In this document: positions 1-9,912 of the stretch, piece after piece
Position numbering within the stretch: position 1 is the stretch's first letter
Layout of the letters: the number at the start of each line of letters is the position of its first letter
NCBI GenBank assembly: GCA_037501455.1
Contig: CM074860.1
Span: forward strand, 41,302,501-41,366,500
Reading direction: 5' to 3'
DNA length: 64,000 bases
DNA from: Lantana camara
Lineage: Eukaryota; Streptophyta; Magnoliopsida; Lamiales; Verbenaceae
The notes under the pieces: generated by a model
Seen by the model: only the letters and a program-made list of their open reading frames with translations
The model's database searches: none
What the model was told of the DNA's origin: nothing
Position numbers and translations under genes: made by a program

Positions 1-950
1 TGTGCTCGGAAGATCGACACACGTAGCACTTACCTAGAAGTCTCCAACAACGCTCAACCGGATGCTTTCCCTGATAATATGCACAAAGAGGTGGAGTCCG
101 AGCCGGAGCCGGTAAAGCAGGGACTGCAGGAGGTGCCACGGGACCGGTAAATCTAGGCTTTTTGTTCCCTGAAACCCTGGGGATGAAAAGCCGGTGAAGC
201 AGGAGCTCTCAGAGCATAAGAAATGGGTCTTTTACCCGATCCAGAGTCGGATCCCGAACCCTGAGAAGAAGAGAAAGGTGGAGGCTTCAACCTTATATTT
301 TGGGCTTCAACTTGTAATGTCCTCTTTGTAACCTTAGCCCAAGTGCTCACATTGGCGGCTTTGAGCGATTCTTGAATGTCCCGACGAAGTCCATGAAGAA
401 ATTTACGAGCTTAAGGTGCGAGTCTCTCAAATTCCAAAATATATTCCTCCACCGTCCTAGTACCTTGTCTCAAATCCGTAAAATTTTGCAACCGACGTTC
501 TTGAGCGCTATGAGGAACATACTTCTCATAGAATTCTTGCACGAAAGTTTCCCAACTAAACTCTAACCCATTCCTTTCCAACTTAGACCATACACTTCTA
601 AGATAAACGACCGCTTGTCCTTGAATAATACGACCCGTACAAACCGCTTTATCTTGGGAACTCCCCGAACATATTTCCCAAATCCCTCGAATCTCGGATA
701 GCCATTCCTCCGCTTTGATATCGTCTCCCCCACACCACTTTGGAGGATTGTTACCACGAAAGTCCTTATACACACCGGAAATATCTTGCCCTTCACCCGG
801 GTTTTGATTCTTTTGGTTTTGTTAAAGTTGATTAAGGAGAGCTTGAACAATGTTCTCCGCATTCATAGGTGGTGGTGGAGGAGCATTATGTGGAAGCGGT
901 TCATTAAGATCGGGAGTACGTTTGCGGTTATTTTGTCTCCTTGGAGGCAT
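1..950 (-). pseudogene. gag: gag fragment of element G (broken)
   Basis: Gag forms the capsid/nucleocapsid of the retrotransposon particle. Translation starts at the complement of 948-950 (MPPRRQNNRKR), with a proline-rich stretch (PPPPPMN). A stop lies near 822-824. The same frame resumes with a retrotransposon-gag capsid domain (773-411) including EEWLSEI, FYEKYVP and LRQGTRTVEEYILEFERLAP. A second stop falls near 410, and the frame then runs to about 151. In 1-150 another frame contains a cysteine/histidine pattern (CAYYQGKHPVERCW, then CYVC) that looks like a degenerate zinc knuckle. The gene is therefore broken by at least two stops and one frame change, and is also cut by the window edge. 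Confidence 0.8.
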
Positions 951-1145
951 CCTGAAATTCACAAATTCAAATAAAATGGATGCATGTGGATTAATATATG
1001 ACCATGTATACAAGTAAGAAATTAGACAAGTAATCAAGTAATTACATATTCAAGTCATATAGTCACATAATCACATAATCAAATTGTCCTAAGTCGTACG
1101 ACCTAGACAGACTTACACGACACTAGAGCCCGGTTTTCCAACCAC

Positions 1146-1157
1146 GCTCTGATACCA
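1146..1157 (-). promoter_or_regulatory. Primer-binding site of G (initiator tRNA-Met)
   Basis: The minus strand reads TGGTATCAGAGC, the perfect complement of the 3' end of plant initiator tRNA-Met, 8 nt inside the LTR edge at 1166. It fixes the orientation and marks the LTR as the 5' copy. Confidence 0.9.
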
Positions 1158-1595
1158 CTTAAAGATGTAGCGCCCACACGTAGGGCCACATCCCCTGCAC
1201 TATAATCCAAACCCAAATACGAAATGGAATGTCAGTACCCAAATCCAAATCATAGCGAACGGGAGACCAACACACACTCTAGGCTAGGCGGAGCTAACAA
1301 ACTAAACCAGAGTATGCGGAAGCGAATAAATAAAAGCAACAACAAAAGATCATCACATATATACTTATAGGTACCATCACTTACATATTCATATTATTTA
1401 CATATAGGTACCAACAATTAATTCCTGTACAAATGCCATCACGACTCATGCAACGTAAAAGCATTCAAACTACAATCCATACTATACATATACAAAATGA
1501 TATAATATGCGGGTGGGTAAATGCAACTAGCAAAACCTAGACCTACAAGTGCAAGGAAGACACACTTCTCCGCCTAGCTCAAGCCCCAAAAGAAC

Positions 1596-3372
1596 CTACA
1601 ACTAAAAGAATAAACGAGGGATCAGTCAACTGACTGAGTGAGAGGGCTAACGCACACCCACACCCTATATAAATATAAAGCATAGCACTTAACAAAAGGT
1701 GGACCTATGAACCGGAATAGGTTTTACAAACCAAACTTTCAAAACAACATATTATACTTGAAATCTTTTCACAACTCTGTCCTGATTCATACTTCCCAAA
1801 CGTAACATAACATATGCTCGGCGAGAACGAGCTTCCAACCTTTACTCCTCATAGCATAAAACATAAATCATAACAAACATCCTCTCCTCCAATGATGGAA
1901 GAGCCACGCGTTGGCCCCAACCATCCTTATCATAACAAACCCCCGAGAGGTAGCTAACCTACAACGGGTCCTCCCCGGTAAACCGAAGGCATCGGAATAT
2001 CACGTCTTCCCTAGCTCCCGAGGACGCACGTGATACTCCGGGTGGAGACTATGCATAGGCTTAACCTCGACAGCCCAATGCCATCCCGAGGGCTCCTTAC
2101 CCATAGCTCCTCGAGCTCACAAACACATAGCATAGCATATAACCACTCTTTCATGGTTCCACTCGCTAACAAACATAAATTAAACCTTTTCCAAATGGCT
2201 CACATATACCTTCCTACTATTTTTCAAAACAAGGTTGGTTCACAAAATCATAAACATATATTGTATAACATTTATTTACATATACATATAATTTATCCAC
2301 ATGCGGGGCAAGAAAACGACACATAAAGGTCATAGGTCGAATAGCTATACAAACACCTAAACCTCACCTTGTGCGTAGAAAGTAAAGAGAGCAATCACAC
2401 TAAGCCTCGGGCTCGACCCCGTCCAGACCGTCTAAAAAGAAACACAAAAGCCCACGACTTAGACACTAAATGAACCAATTAAGACGCTCGGCATATGCTT
2501 AACTCATGCTTGGATGTGACACAATTGTGAATGAATCATATAAATCAAAAAACATAGCATATAACAATTATTCATAATTTATTAAGCAATTAAAATTAAG
2601 TTACAACCTTAAACAAGCAAAAGAAAAGCAAAGAAATGCATATGAATGCATAAAATGGAAAATGGAAAGCAGTAGCAGCTCCCAGGGTTTGGCTGGGTTG
2701 GGAACGACCCTTTTACTGTAGGGAACGACCGTTCCCAGCCTCGCTAAAAGTTTTTGGAAGATGGGAACGGCCGTTCCCAACTACCCGAACTTCTCCCCGC
2801 GCGTTTGTAACTTTTGGCCAAAATTTTGATCATGGGAACGGCCCTTCCCATTCCTAGTTCAAAATAGAAACGACCATTCCCACTCTAGGTAGAAAACATT
2901 ATAAGGGCCCGGAAGGGCCGTTCCGTCCTGGTTCGAATGACAGAAGCATAATTACAATAGAAGCTTCAAAATGGCCAAAAATGGCAAAAATCCAAGACCT
3001 AAGAGCTGCAACAACTTACCAACATGCACAAACAATTCATATAAATCATGCTTGATGTAAAACCACTCATAAAACCCAGGAAAAACGAAATTAAACTCCA
3101 TTGATCCAAGAATGAAAATTCAAGTCAAAACCTATAATCTCAATAAATGCTCAACTACCTATGCTCCCATGCAATAAATCCAACATATACAACATGTACA
3201 ATTCATATATATATAGATAGAATTCAAATACAACAAGTATAGAACACATATTCCAAAATTTAAACTAAACCCTTACTATTCACATATTGTTCAAAGAGAA
3301 TCATCTAAGGCTCCAAGAGAAGAATTTAAACCGTAGAAATGACGAGCATGTCGAGAGGTTTCCGAAACTTAC
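1596..3372 (-). other. Predicted intron inside G LTR
   Basis: On the minus strand a GTAAGT donor follows CAGCTTAA at 3372. A T-rich tract ending TTTTAGTTGTAG lies at 1596, 19 nt before GAGCTAGGCGGAG. The same acceptor-plus-CTAGGCGG arrangement occurs in the R, C and F LTRs. Splicing is inferred from consensus only; no transcript is available. Confidence 0.45.
2690..2935. repeat. Cluster of GGGAACGGCCGTTCCC palindromes
   Basis: About five copies of a 16-bp palindrome or its degenerate forms: GGGAACGACCGTTCCC near 2722, GGGAACGGCCGTTCCC near 2764, GGGAACGGCCCTTCCC near 2835, GAAACGACCATTCCC near 2869, and GAAGGGCCGTTCC near 2911. They are spaced about 40-70 bp apart and lie inside the predicted LTR intron. 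Function unknown. Confidence 0.8.
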
Positions 3373-3741
3373 TTAAGCTGGAAGATTGGTCAAGAAATGG
3401 GGAAGATATGGTTGATTGCAGCTTGAATCAAATTTGGAGGGTTTGCTTCTCTTGACTTGGAGCTACTGCTGCTTTGTTACGTGAAATGAAGAGAAGGAAA
3501 AATGGTTCACTCTTTAAGGCTTAACCGGGTTGGGCTCACGGGTTTGGTTCAAGGTTTCCGGTTCGGTTTAATTCGGTTTAAGAGGTTAAGGTTCAACGAG
3601 CCCAAAAACGCCAAAATCACATAATCAATTAATTCAAATAGGTTCAAATAAATTCATATAATCCTTGTACAGTTAATTGAAAGCGCAAATAATATTAAAT
3701 CACATAGTCTACCTGTACCGACTGTAGGTCGGGGTGTCACA

Positions 3742-6700
3742 TCTCTATTCCTTCATTTAAAGGACAAATTGATTCGGAGGCCTATATTGAATGGGAGAGA
3801 AAAGTGGAAATGGTGTTTGAGTGTCATAACTATTCGGAGGAAAAGAAGATAGCCATGTCCTTCACGGAATATGCCATCGTGTGGTGGGATCAGTTGATGC
3901 TAAATAGGAGGAGAAGTGGTGAGTATCCTAGTGATAATTGTAATGACATGAAAGTGGCCATGAGGAAACGTTTTGGACCTCCTCACTACTACCGTGATCT
4001 ACATCTCAAATTACAAAGTTTGAGGCAAGGATTCAAGACCGTAGAAGAGTAAGACAAAGAAATGGAGATGGCCATGATTAGGGCAAATGTTGAGGAAGAC
4101 CGAGAGGTGACAATGGCACGGTTCATATGTGGTCTCAACCGAGAGATTGCAAACATAGTGGAACTTCATCATTATGTTGAACTTGATGAAGTGGTTCATA
4201 TGGCTATCAAGGTAGAAAGGCAACTCAAGAAGGGGCGTACGATGACTAAACGTGATGAACCAAATCCTTCTAAAGCCAAGTTGACTTCTACTTCAAAAGC
4301 ATCCGAAAAACAGTCCAAACCTAAGGAGGATCCACCCATGGCTAAGGGTTCATTTGAGAAAGGTAATACTTCTAATCAATGCTCTCGTGATATTAAGTGT
4401 TTCAAGTGTCATGGAGCAGGTCATATTATGTCCCAATGTCCAAATAAGAAGGCCATGATCATGTTGGATAATGGAGAAATTGAAACTGAAACTGAGGACC
4501 ATGAAGTAGACCATGATTCATCGGATGAGGAGAGTGATGTTGAACATGCGGTTGTAGGGCAAAGTTTGGTGGCCCTTAGGGCTTTACACACTTAAGCCCT
4601 TGAGGACAAGGATGAACAGCAACGAGAGAACATCTTTTACACCCGGTGTCATGTTAAGAAACGAGTGTGTGGATTGATCATTGATGGAGGGAGTTATGTT
4701 ATTGTTGCTAGCAAGTTGTTGGTGGAGAGGCTCGGACTTAAAACCTTGAAGGATCCGAAACCCTACAAGCTCCAATGGCTCAATGAACTTGGTGAATTGA
4801 AGGTAACAAAAAAAGTTCTCATTTCTTTTTCCATTGGTAAATACACAGATGAGGTACTTTGTGATGTGGTGCTTATGCATGCCGGACACATTTTGCTTGG
4901 AAGACCGTGGCAATTTGATAGGAAGACGTTGCATGATGGATACAAAAACAGGTATAGTTTTACCAAAGATGGCCGAAACAATACCTTGGCACCACTACCA
5001 CCCAATCAAGTGTACAAAGAGCAATGTCAATTGAAAGAATCTATTTCAGCCTCTTCCAAATGAAATGATTATAATAATGAATGTGAAAAAGAAGGAGAAA
5101 AGAAAATAGTCGAAAAAAAAAGAATGTGACAAAGAAGAAAAAAATGAATTTGAAAAGAAAGGAAAAGAAAAGGGAGGAAAAAATAAAGTTGAAAAGAAAG
5201 AAAAGAAGAAAATGAGTTTCATCACAAAAGAAAAGGAAATTGAGGGCGTAGTTAGAAGAGAAAGGCTGGTGATGATCATGATGTATAAAAAGACCTTCTT
5301 ATCTTCTAACGACACCCCTCCCCTACCTAGTATTGCTTCCTCTCTTTTGCAGGAGTTCAAAGATGTGTTTCCGGAAGAGATTCCACCCGGATTGCCTCCA
5401 ATTCGTGGGATAGAGCACCAAATTGATCTCATTCCCGGAGCTGCAATTCGGAACCGACCAGCCTATAGAAGCACTCCTCAAGAAACTAAGGAACTCCAAA
5501 GATAAGTCGAGGAATTGCTTGAGAAGAGGTACGTACGTGAGAGTATGAGCCCATGTGCTGTTCCGGTGCTTTTGGTGCGTAAAAAGGGTGGCACTTGGTG
5601 AATGTACGTGGATTGCCAGGCTATTAACAAAATCACGGTTAAGTATCGTTATCCCATACCTCGCCTTGATGACATGATTGATGAATTGCATGGTTCTACA
5701 ATTTTCTCTAAGATTGATTTGAAAAGTGGATATCATCGAATACGCATGCAAGAGGGTGATGAATGGAAAACGGTATTTAAAACAAAGCATTGATTGTATG
5801 AATGGTTAGTAATGCCCTTTGGTTTAACTAATGCACCAAGTACATTCATGAGATTGATGAATCATATGTTACGTGCTTACATTGGCAAGTTTGTAGTTTA
5901 TTTTGATGACATATTAATTTCCAGCCATAACTTGCATGAACATGTTGAGCATTTGAAAATGGTACTTGAGGTGTTAAGAAAAGAGAAATTGTATTCTAAC
6001 CTCAAAAGGTGTAATTTTTGCATGGGTAGAGTCGTGTTTCTTGGATTCGTTGTAAGTGCAGGTGGTATCGAAGTAGATGAAGAAAAGATGAAAGCAATTC
6101 AAGAGTGGCCTACACCTAAGTCCATTACGGAAGTTCGAAGCTTTCAAGGTTTACGCGGATTCTATAGGAGATTTGTACCCAATTTCAGCACCATTGTAGC
6201 TCCTTTGACGGAAGTTATCAAGAAGAGTGTTGGATTCAAGTGGGGGGCAGCTCAAGAAAAGGCATTTCAAACGTTGAAATCAAAGCGAAGTTCAGCTCCT
6301 CTTTTACTTTTACCAAATTTCTCTAAAACCTTTGAAATCGAATGTGATGCTTCCGGTATTGGTATAGGTGTCGTGCTTATACAAGAAAGGAGGCCAATTG
6401 CTTACATTAGTGAGAAATTAAATGGAGCAGCCTTAAACTATTCCACCTATGACAAGGAATTGTATGTTTAGTTCGAGCCCTAGAAATGTGGAAGCACTAC
6501 TTGTGGTCCAAAGAATTCATCATTCACTCGGATCATGAGTCCTTGAAGCACTTGAAAGGGCAAGGGAGCTTGAACCAGAGGCATGCTCGTTGGGTTGAGT
6601 TCATAGAGATGGTTCCTTATGTGATTCAATACAAAAACGGTAAGGACAACGTTGTGGCAGATGCACTATCATGTAGGTACACTCTTCTCTCTAACCTTAG

Positions 6701-8182
6701 TACTAAATTCATGGGATTTGATCACATTAAGGAATTATATATGAGTGATTCTGATTTTGCCGAAGTCTTTGCATCTTGTGAATTGAAACCTTGTGATAAA
6801 TATTTTGTTCAAGATGGCTATCTCTTTTGAGAGAACAAGTTATGTATACCTAATTGTTCCTTACGTCAATTACTTGTGCGTGAATCTCATGGGGGTGGTT
6901 TGATGGGGCATTTTGGTGTTTTGAAAACTTTTAACATGATTAAAGAACACTTCTTTTGGCCTCACATGAAACGAGATGTTGAAAGGCTTTGTCACAATTG
7001 CATAACTTGTAGGAAGGCTAAATGACGAGTTAAACCTCATGGTCTTTACACACCTTTGCCGGTTCCAACTCATCCTTGGGTAGATGTGTCTATGGATTTT
7101 GTGTTAGGAATGCCAAAAACACAGAGGGGACATGATTCAATTTTTGTTGTAGTTGACCGTTTCTCTAAAATGACACATTTTATCCCTTGTAATAAAACGG
7201 ATGATGCAACAAATGTGGCAGGTTTATTCTTTAAAGAGGTGGTAAGACTTCATGGAATTCCAAAGTCTATTGTAAGTGATCGAGAGGTGAAGTTCTTAAG
7301 TCATTTTTGGAGGGTTTTGTTGGGAAAATTGGGAACTAAGTTGTTATTTTCAACCACTTTTCATCCTCAAACGGATGGACAAAGGGAAGTTGTAAATAGA
7401 ACCTTGGGAACCCTTTTAAAGGCTGTTTTTAAAACATATTCAAAGAATTGGGTTGAATGTATTCTGTTTGTTGAATTTGCTTATAATCGTTCAATACATT
7501 CTTCTACTTCCTTTTCACCTTTTGAAGTTGTGTATGGATTTAACCCTTTAACCCCTCTCGATTTACTTCCTTTGCCTATGAATGAGCTTGTGAGTTTAGA
7601 TGGGAAAGAGAAGGCTGAACGAGTGAAGAAAATTCATGAAGATGCACGGCTTCATATCCTCAAGAGAAACAATCAAGCAATGATCCATACTAGCAAGGGA
7701 CGAAGAAGGTTGTTTACAAGAAAGGTGATTTAGTTTGGGTGCATTTTAGGAAGGAGAGATTCAATAACCAACGGAAGTCCAAGCTTGATCCAAGGGGAGA
7801 TGGACCATTCAAAGTGTTGGAGAGGATTAATGGTAATGCATACAAGATTGATCTTCCGGGTACGTATAGTGTAAGTGCAACTTTTAATGTGGCTGATTTA
7901 ACTCCTTTTGATGCATATTTTGATTCGAGGTCGAATCCTTTTCAAGAATGGGAGGATGATGTGAATTATAAGGCAAGACCACACTTTGATCCAAATGTTG
8001 ATATGATCACAACTCAAGATGAACCAAGTTATGCTGGACCCATCACATGGTCACGGTCCAAAAGAATGCAAGAGGAAGTTCAATCTCTTTTGATCCAAAT
8101 AACTCAAGATGAGCCCCAAGAAGACAAGTATTCAGCTGGATCCAATCCACCTTGTTTCAACGTCTTAGTGATTGAATTTTAA
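3742..8182 (+). pseudogene. gag-pro-pol of element A (multiple stops)
   Basis: Order along the sequence: gag capsid (3760-4560; IEWERKVEM, YAIVWWDQL, VEEDREVTMARFICGLNREI); CCHC knuckle CFKCHGAGHIMSQC (about 4399-4440); protease region (4665-5063; LIIDGGSYV, HILLGRPWQFDRK); a lysine/glutamate-rich linker (5064-5210); RT (5340-6300; [22 protein letters not shown], a YFDD form of YxDD); RNase H (6340-6690; [18 protein letters not shown]); integrase (6850-7650; [34 protein letters not shown]); and a C-terminal DPRGDGPFKVLERI module. In-frame stops lie near 4050, 4595, 5505, 5600, 5793, 6471, 6830 and 7023, with frame changes near 5100, 6475 and 7730. The last part of the frame overlaps the 3' LTR. 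This copy cannot encode an intact polyprotein. Confidence 0.9.
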
Positions 8183-8682
8183 GCCCAAATTGTGTTAAGT
8201 TTATTGTAATTTGGCCCTAAACTATTATATTATACTTTGGGCCATCTTTTTATTTATTTTCCATGCATTTAGATTAGGTTAAGCCCATTTTTTTTTTATC
8301 CTAAAATGAAAGAGGCGGGAATAGCTTGTCTCTTTGAATTCTGAATTGTATCTTAGAATTCACATGCATGCATCTTTAAATTCCAGCCTTGTATTTCGTT
8401 TTTTTTTCAGGAAACTCGTAATGAATTGTGATTCAAGTGAGTTAAACTCTCTAGTTCTTAGCTGAACGTCATTAGGGTTTCAAACCCTCCACCGGATAAT
8501 GTCATTTCCCGACACATTATAGTCGACGGGGTGCATTACTTTCATCTTGATAGTGTTGGTTCCTTGCTCAATATAGCAAACGGGTCACACTCCTTAATTT
8601 AACCTTGATTGTGGACGATCGAAAACTTGAACTCCAAGTATTGGTATTAGGGTTTCACGGCTAGTACGTGGAGTTCGTATCA
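7953..8682 (+). repeat. 3' LTR of element A
   Basis: The right edge is exact (TTCGTATCA at 8682). The left edge is estimated by comparison with D and E, whose LTRs start TGATAGGAATCA just after AAGGGGAGAA. In A about 16 bases are missing there, so the LTR tip and purine tract are damaged. The body shares long stretches with D and E, including TTTGGGCCATC, ATGCATGCATC, CCGGATAATG and TAGTCGACGGGG. The pol frame runs on into the LTR to 8182. Confidence 0.75.
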
Positions 8683-8830
8683 GAATGAATCCTGCGTGTA
8701 CAAGAATGAATTGGAAACCTCGGTTCAATTTCTGATACTTTATGTAGATGACATCCTTCTCATTGGGAGTTCGAAGGATGACATGAAAGTAACAAAGTCT
8801 TGGTTATCAAACCAATTTGAGATGAAGGAT
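8683..8830 (+). pseudogene. Ty1/copia reverse transcriptase fragment
   Basis: Forty-nine open codons (from 8684) carry the copia RT active-site segment FLILYVDDILLIGSSKDD. The reading frame is cut on the left by element A (LTR end at 8682) and on the right by element B (TSD AGGAT at 8826-8830). The coding sense continues directly at 17920, showing that A and B landed in one copia element. The catalytic YVDD is intact. Confidence 0.9.
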
Positions 8831-9069
8831 TGATGCGAACCTCAACGAACCCGCAGTGAGACCCGTCGTCAATAGCTTGGAATAGACTCCCGGATCGTCC
8901 AAATAAGGTTGAAATAAGTTATATTGACCTCTTTGCTATATAAGCAAGAAACCAATACAATCAAAGGAAATATTGACCCCGTGGCTATGAAGAACCAGAA
9001 ACCAATATTATAGAAGTCGAAAAATCAAGTGATTGCACTTGAGATTTAAGCAAGTTCTACACAAGAACA

Positions 9070-9253
9070 TGTGACACCCCTGTCCCACATCGGGAAAGTA
9101 TAAGAGTTATGTTCAGTATATAAGTTAAGGAGTCCAAGTCTAACCAATGGATATCCCTTTTGGGCAGTGGTTTAGGCCCAATTTCAAGTTATACTCGGTG
9201 GGCTTGGAGACTTGCGCTCGCGTCCAATGGGCCCGCGGACCCGAGCCATGACA
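9070..9253 (+). repeat. Left LTR of TRIM
   Basis: 184 bp, nearly identical to 9480-9661. Visible differences are a handful of substitutions and a 2-bp indel (GCGCTCGCG versus GCGCTCG), suggesting fairly recent insertion. Confidence 0.9.
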
Positions 9254-9299
9254 AATGGTATCAGAGCCGCTTGTCAGCCGCAGGAGCTAAGCGCTATAC

Positions 9300-9385
9300 G
9301 GGGTAAAGTGCTACGCACATGGAAGCCACCTCTTGAGCCTGCGGGGCAAAGTGCTACATGTGTGGGAGCCACCTCTTGTGCCCTT
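9300..9385. repeat. 43-bp tandem repeat in TRIM internal domain
   Basis: Two imperfect copies start GGGG(T/C)AAAGTGCTAC at 9300 and 9343 and each contains GCCACCTCTTG. A shorter third fragment (GGAGCCACCTC) follows near 9388. Confidence 0.75.
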
Positions 9386-9479
9386 AGGAGCCACCTCTAG
9401 AGTCCCAACGCAGATGAGTCGGTCATGGGCTATATGTCATGCCGCGACGAGCACGTCACGATTCTTAAGGAGGGGTGAT

Positions 9480-9661
9480 TGTGACACCCCTGTCCCACAT
9501 CAGGAAAGTATAAGAGTTAAGTTCAGTATATAAGTTAAAGAGTCCAAGTATAACCAATGGATATCCCTTTTGGGCAGTGGTTTAGGCCCAATTTCAAGTT
9601 ATACTCGGTGGGCTTGGGGACTTGCGCTCGTCCAACGGGCCCGTGGACCCGAGGCGTGACA
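9480..9661 (+). repeat. Right LTR of TRIM
   Basis: 182 bp, follows the purine tract TTCTTAAGGAGGGG and a 4-nt TGAT spacer, and ends TGACA at 9661 before the TSD GAACA. Confidence 0.9.
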
Positions 9662-9912
9662 GAACAAGTTGGAGAAAATTCTCTCTATTAAAATTCTGGA
9701 TAAAGGTTGTATTACGAAGTTTCTTGACTCCTAAATATAAAAGTGAATGTTTGGAAAACTAAAAGACACTCTAATCCCGCCACTATCTAAGAGCCCTAAA
9801 AAGGTTGGGTAAAACATGCCCAAAATCAGCTACAAACATAATAATAGCCCAACATAATAATATAATAGCCTAGGGCCGAAAATACACAAATAAAGGTCAA
9901 ATGACTTAATAA

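Larger units (their letters stand above)
1..3741 (-). mobile_element. Ty3/gypsy element G, 5' part
   Basis: Reading the minus strand from 3741 leftward: a long LTR, an initiator-Met PBS, then the gag start, which runs off the left window edge. The outer boundary is where GGTGTCACA meets gag sequence of element A, so G was inserted into A. The immediate flank is TCTCT; the partner TSD copy lies outside the window. The gag start MPPRRQN and the LTR design resemble those of element C and the F LTR, suggesting the same broad chromovirus group. This lineage call is an inference because pol is not in the window. Confidence 0.85.
1166..3741 (-). repeat. 5' LTR of element G (2576 bp)
   Basis: Bounded by TGTAGCGCCC at 1166 and GTGTCACA at 3741, so on the minus strand it runs TG...CA. 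No coding potential is seen. The inner end (1166-1330) resembles the F LTR end at 60301-60430: both have a TGTAGC start, CATCCC-type and CTGCACTAT segments, GCGAACGGG and CTAGGCGGA. It contains a hairpin cluster and splice-like sites listed separately. Confidence 0.85.
3742..8682 (+). mobile_element. Ty3/gypsy element A, 3' part
   Basis: A decayed gypsy element on the plus strand whose 5' end is separated by the insertion of G. It holds gag, protease, RT, RNase H, integrase and a 3' LTR ending TTCGTATCA at 8682. It is inserted in a copia RT reading frame, which resumes at 8683. Protein sequence is close to element B, and the LTR is the same family as D and E. No chromodomain was recognised. 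Confidence 0.85.
9070..9661 (+). mobile_element. TRIM retrotransposon (592 bp)
   Basis: A complete terminal-repeat retrotransposon in miniature: TSD GAACA (9065-9069 and 9662-9666), 184-bp left LTR (9070-9253), PBS TGGTATCAGAGCC (9256-9268), internal domain of about 226 bp, purine tract TTAAGGAGGGG just before the 182-bp right LTR (9480-9661). LTRs begin TGTGACACCCC and end TGACA. It codes for nothing and must rely on proteins supplied in trans. No 5S rRNA promoter element was seen, so I do not call it Cassandra. Confidence 0.92.

Noticed and set aside
9070..9661. Cassandra TRIM with 5S rRNA promoter
   Set aside because: I see no 5S-like box in either LTR.
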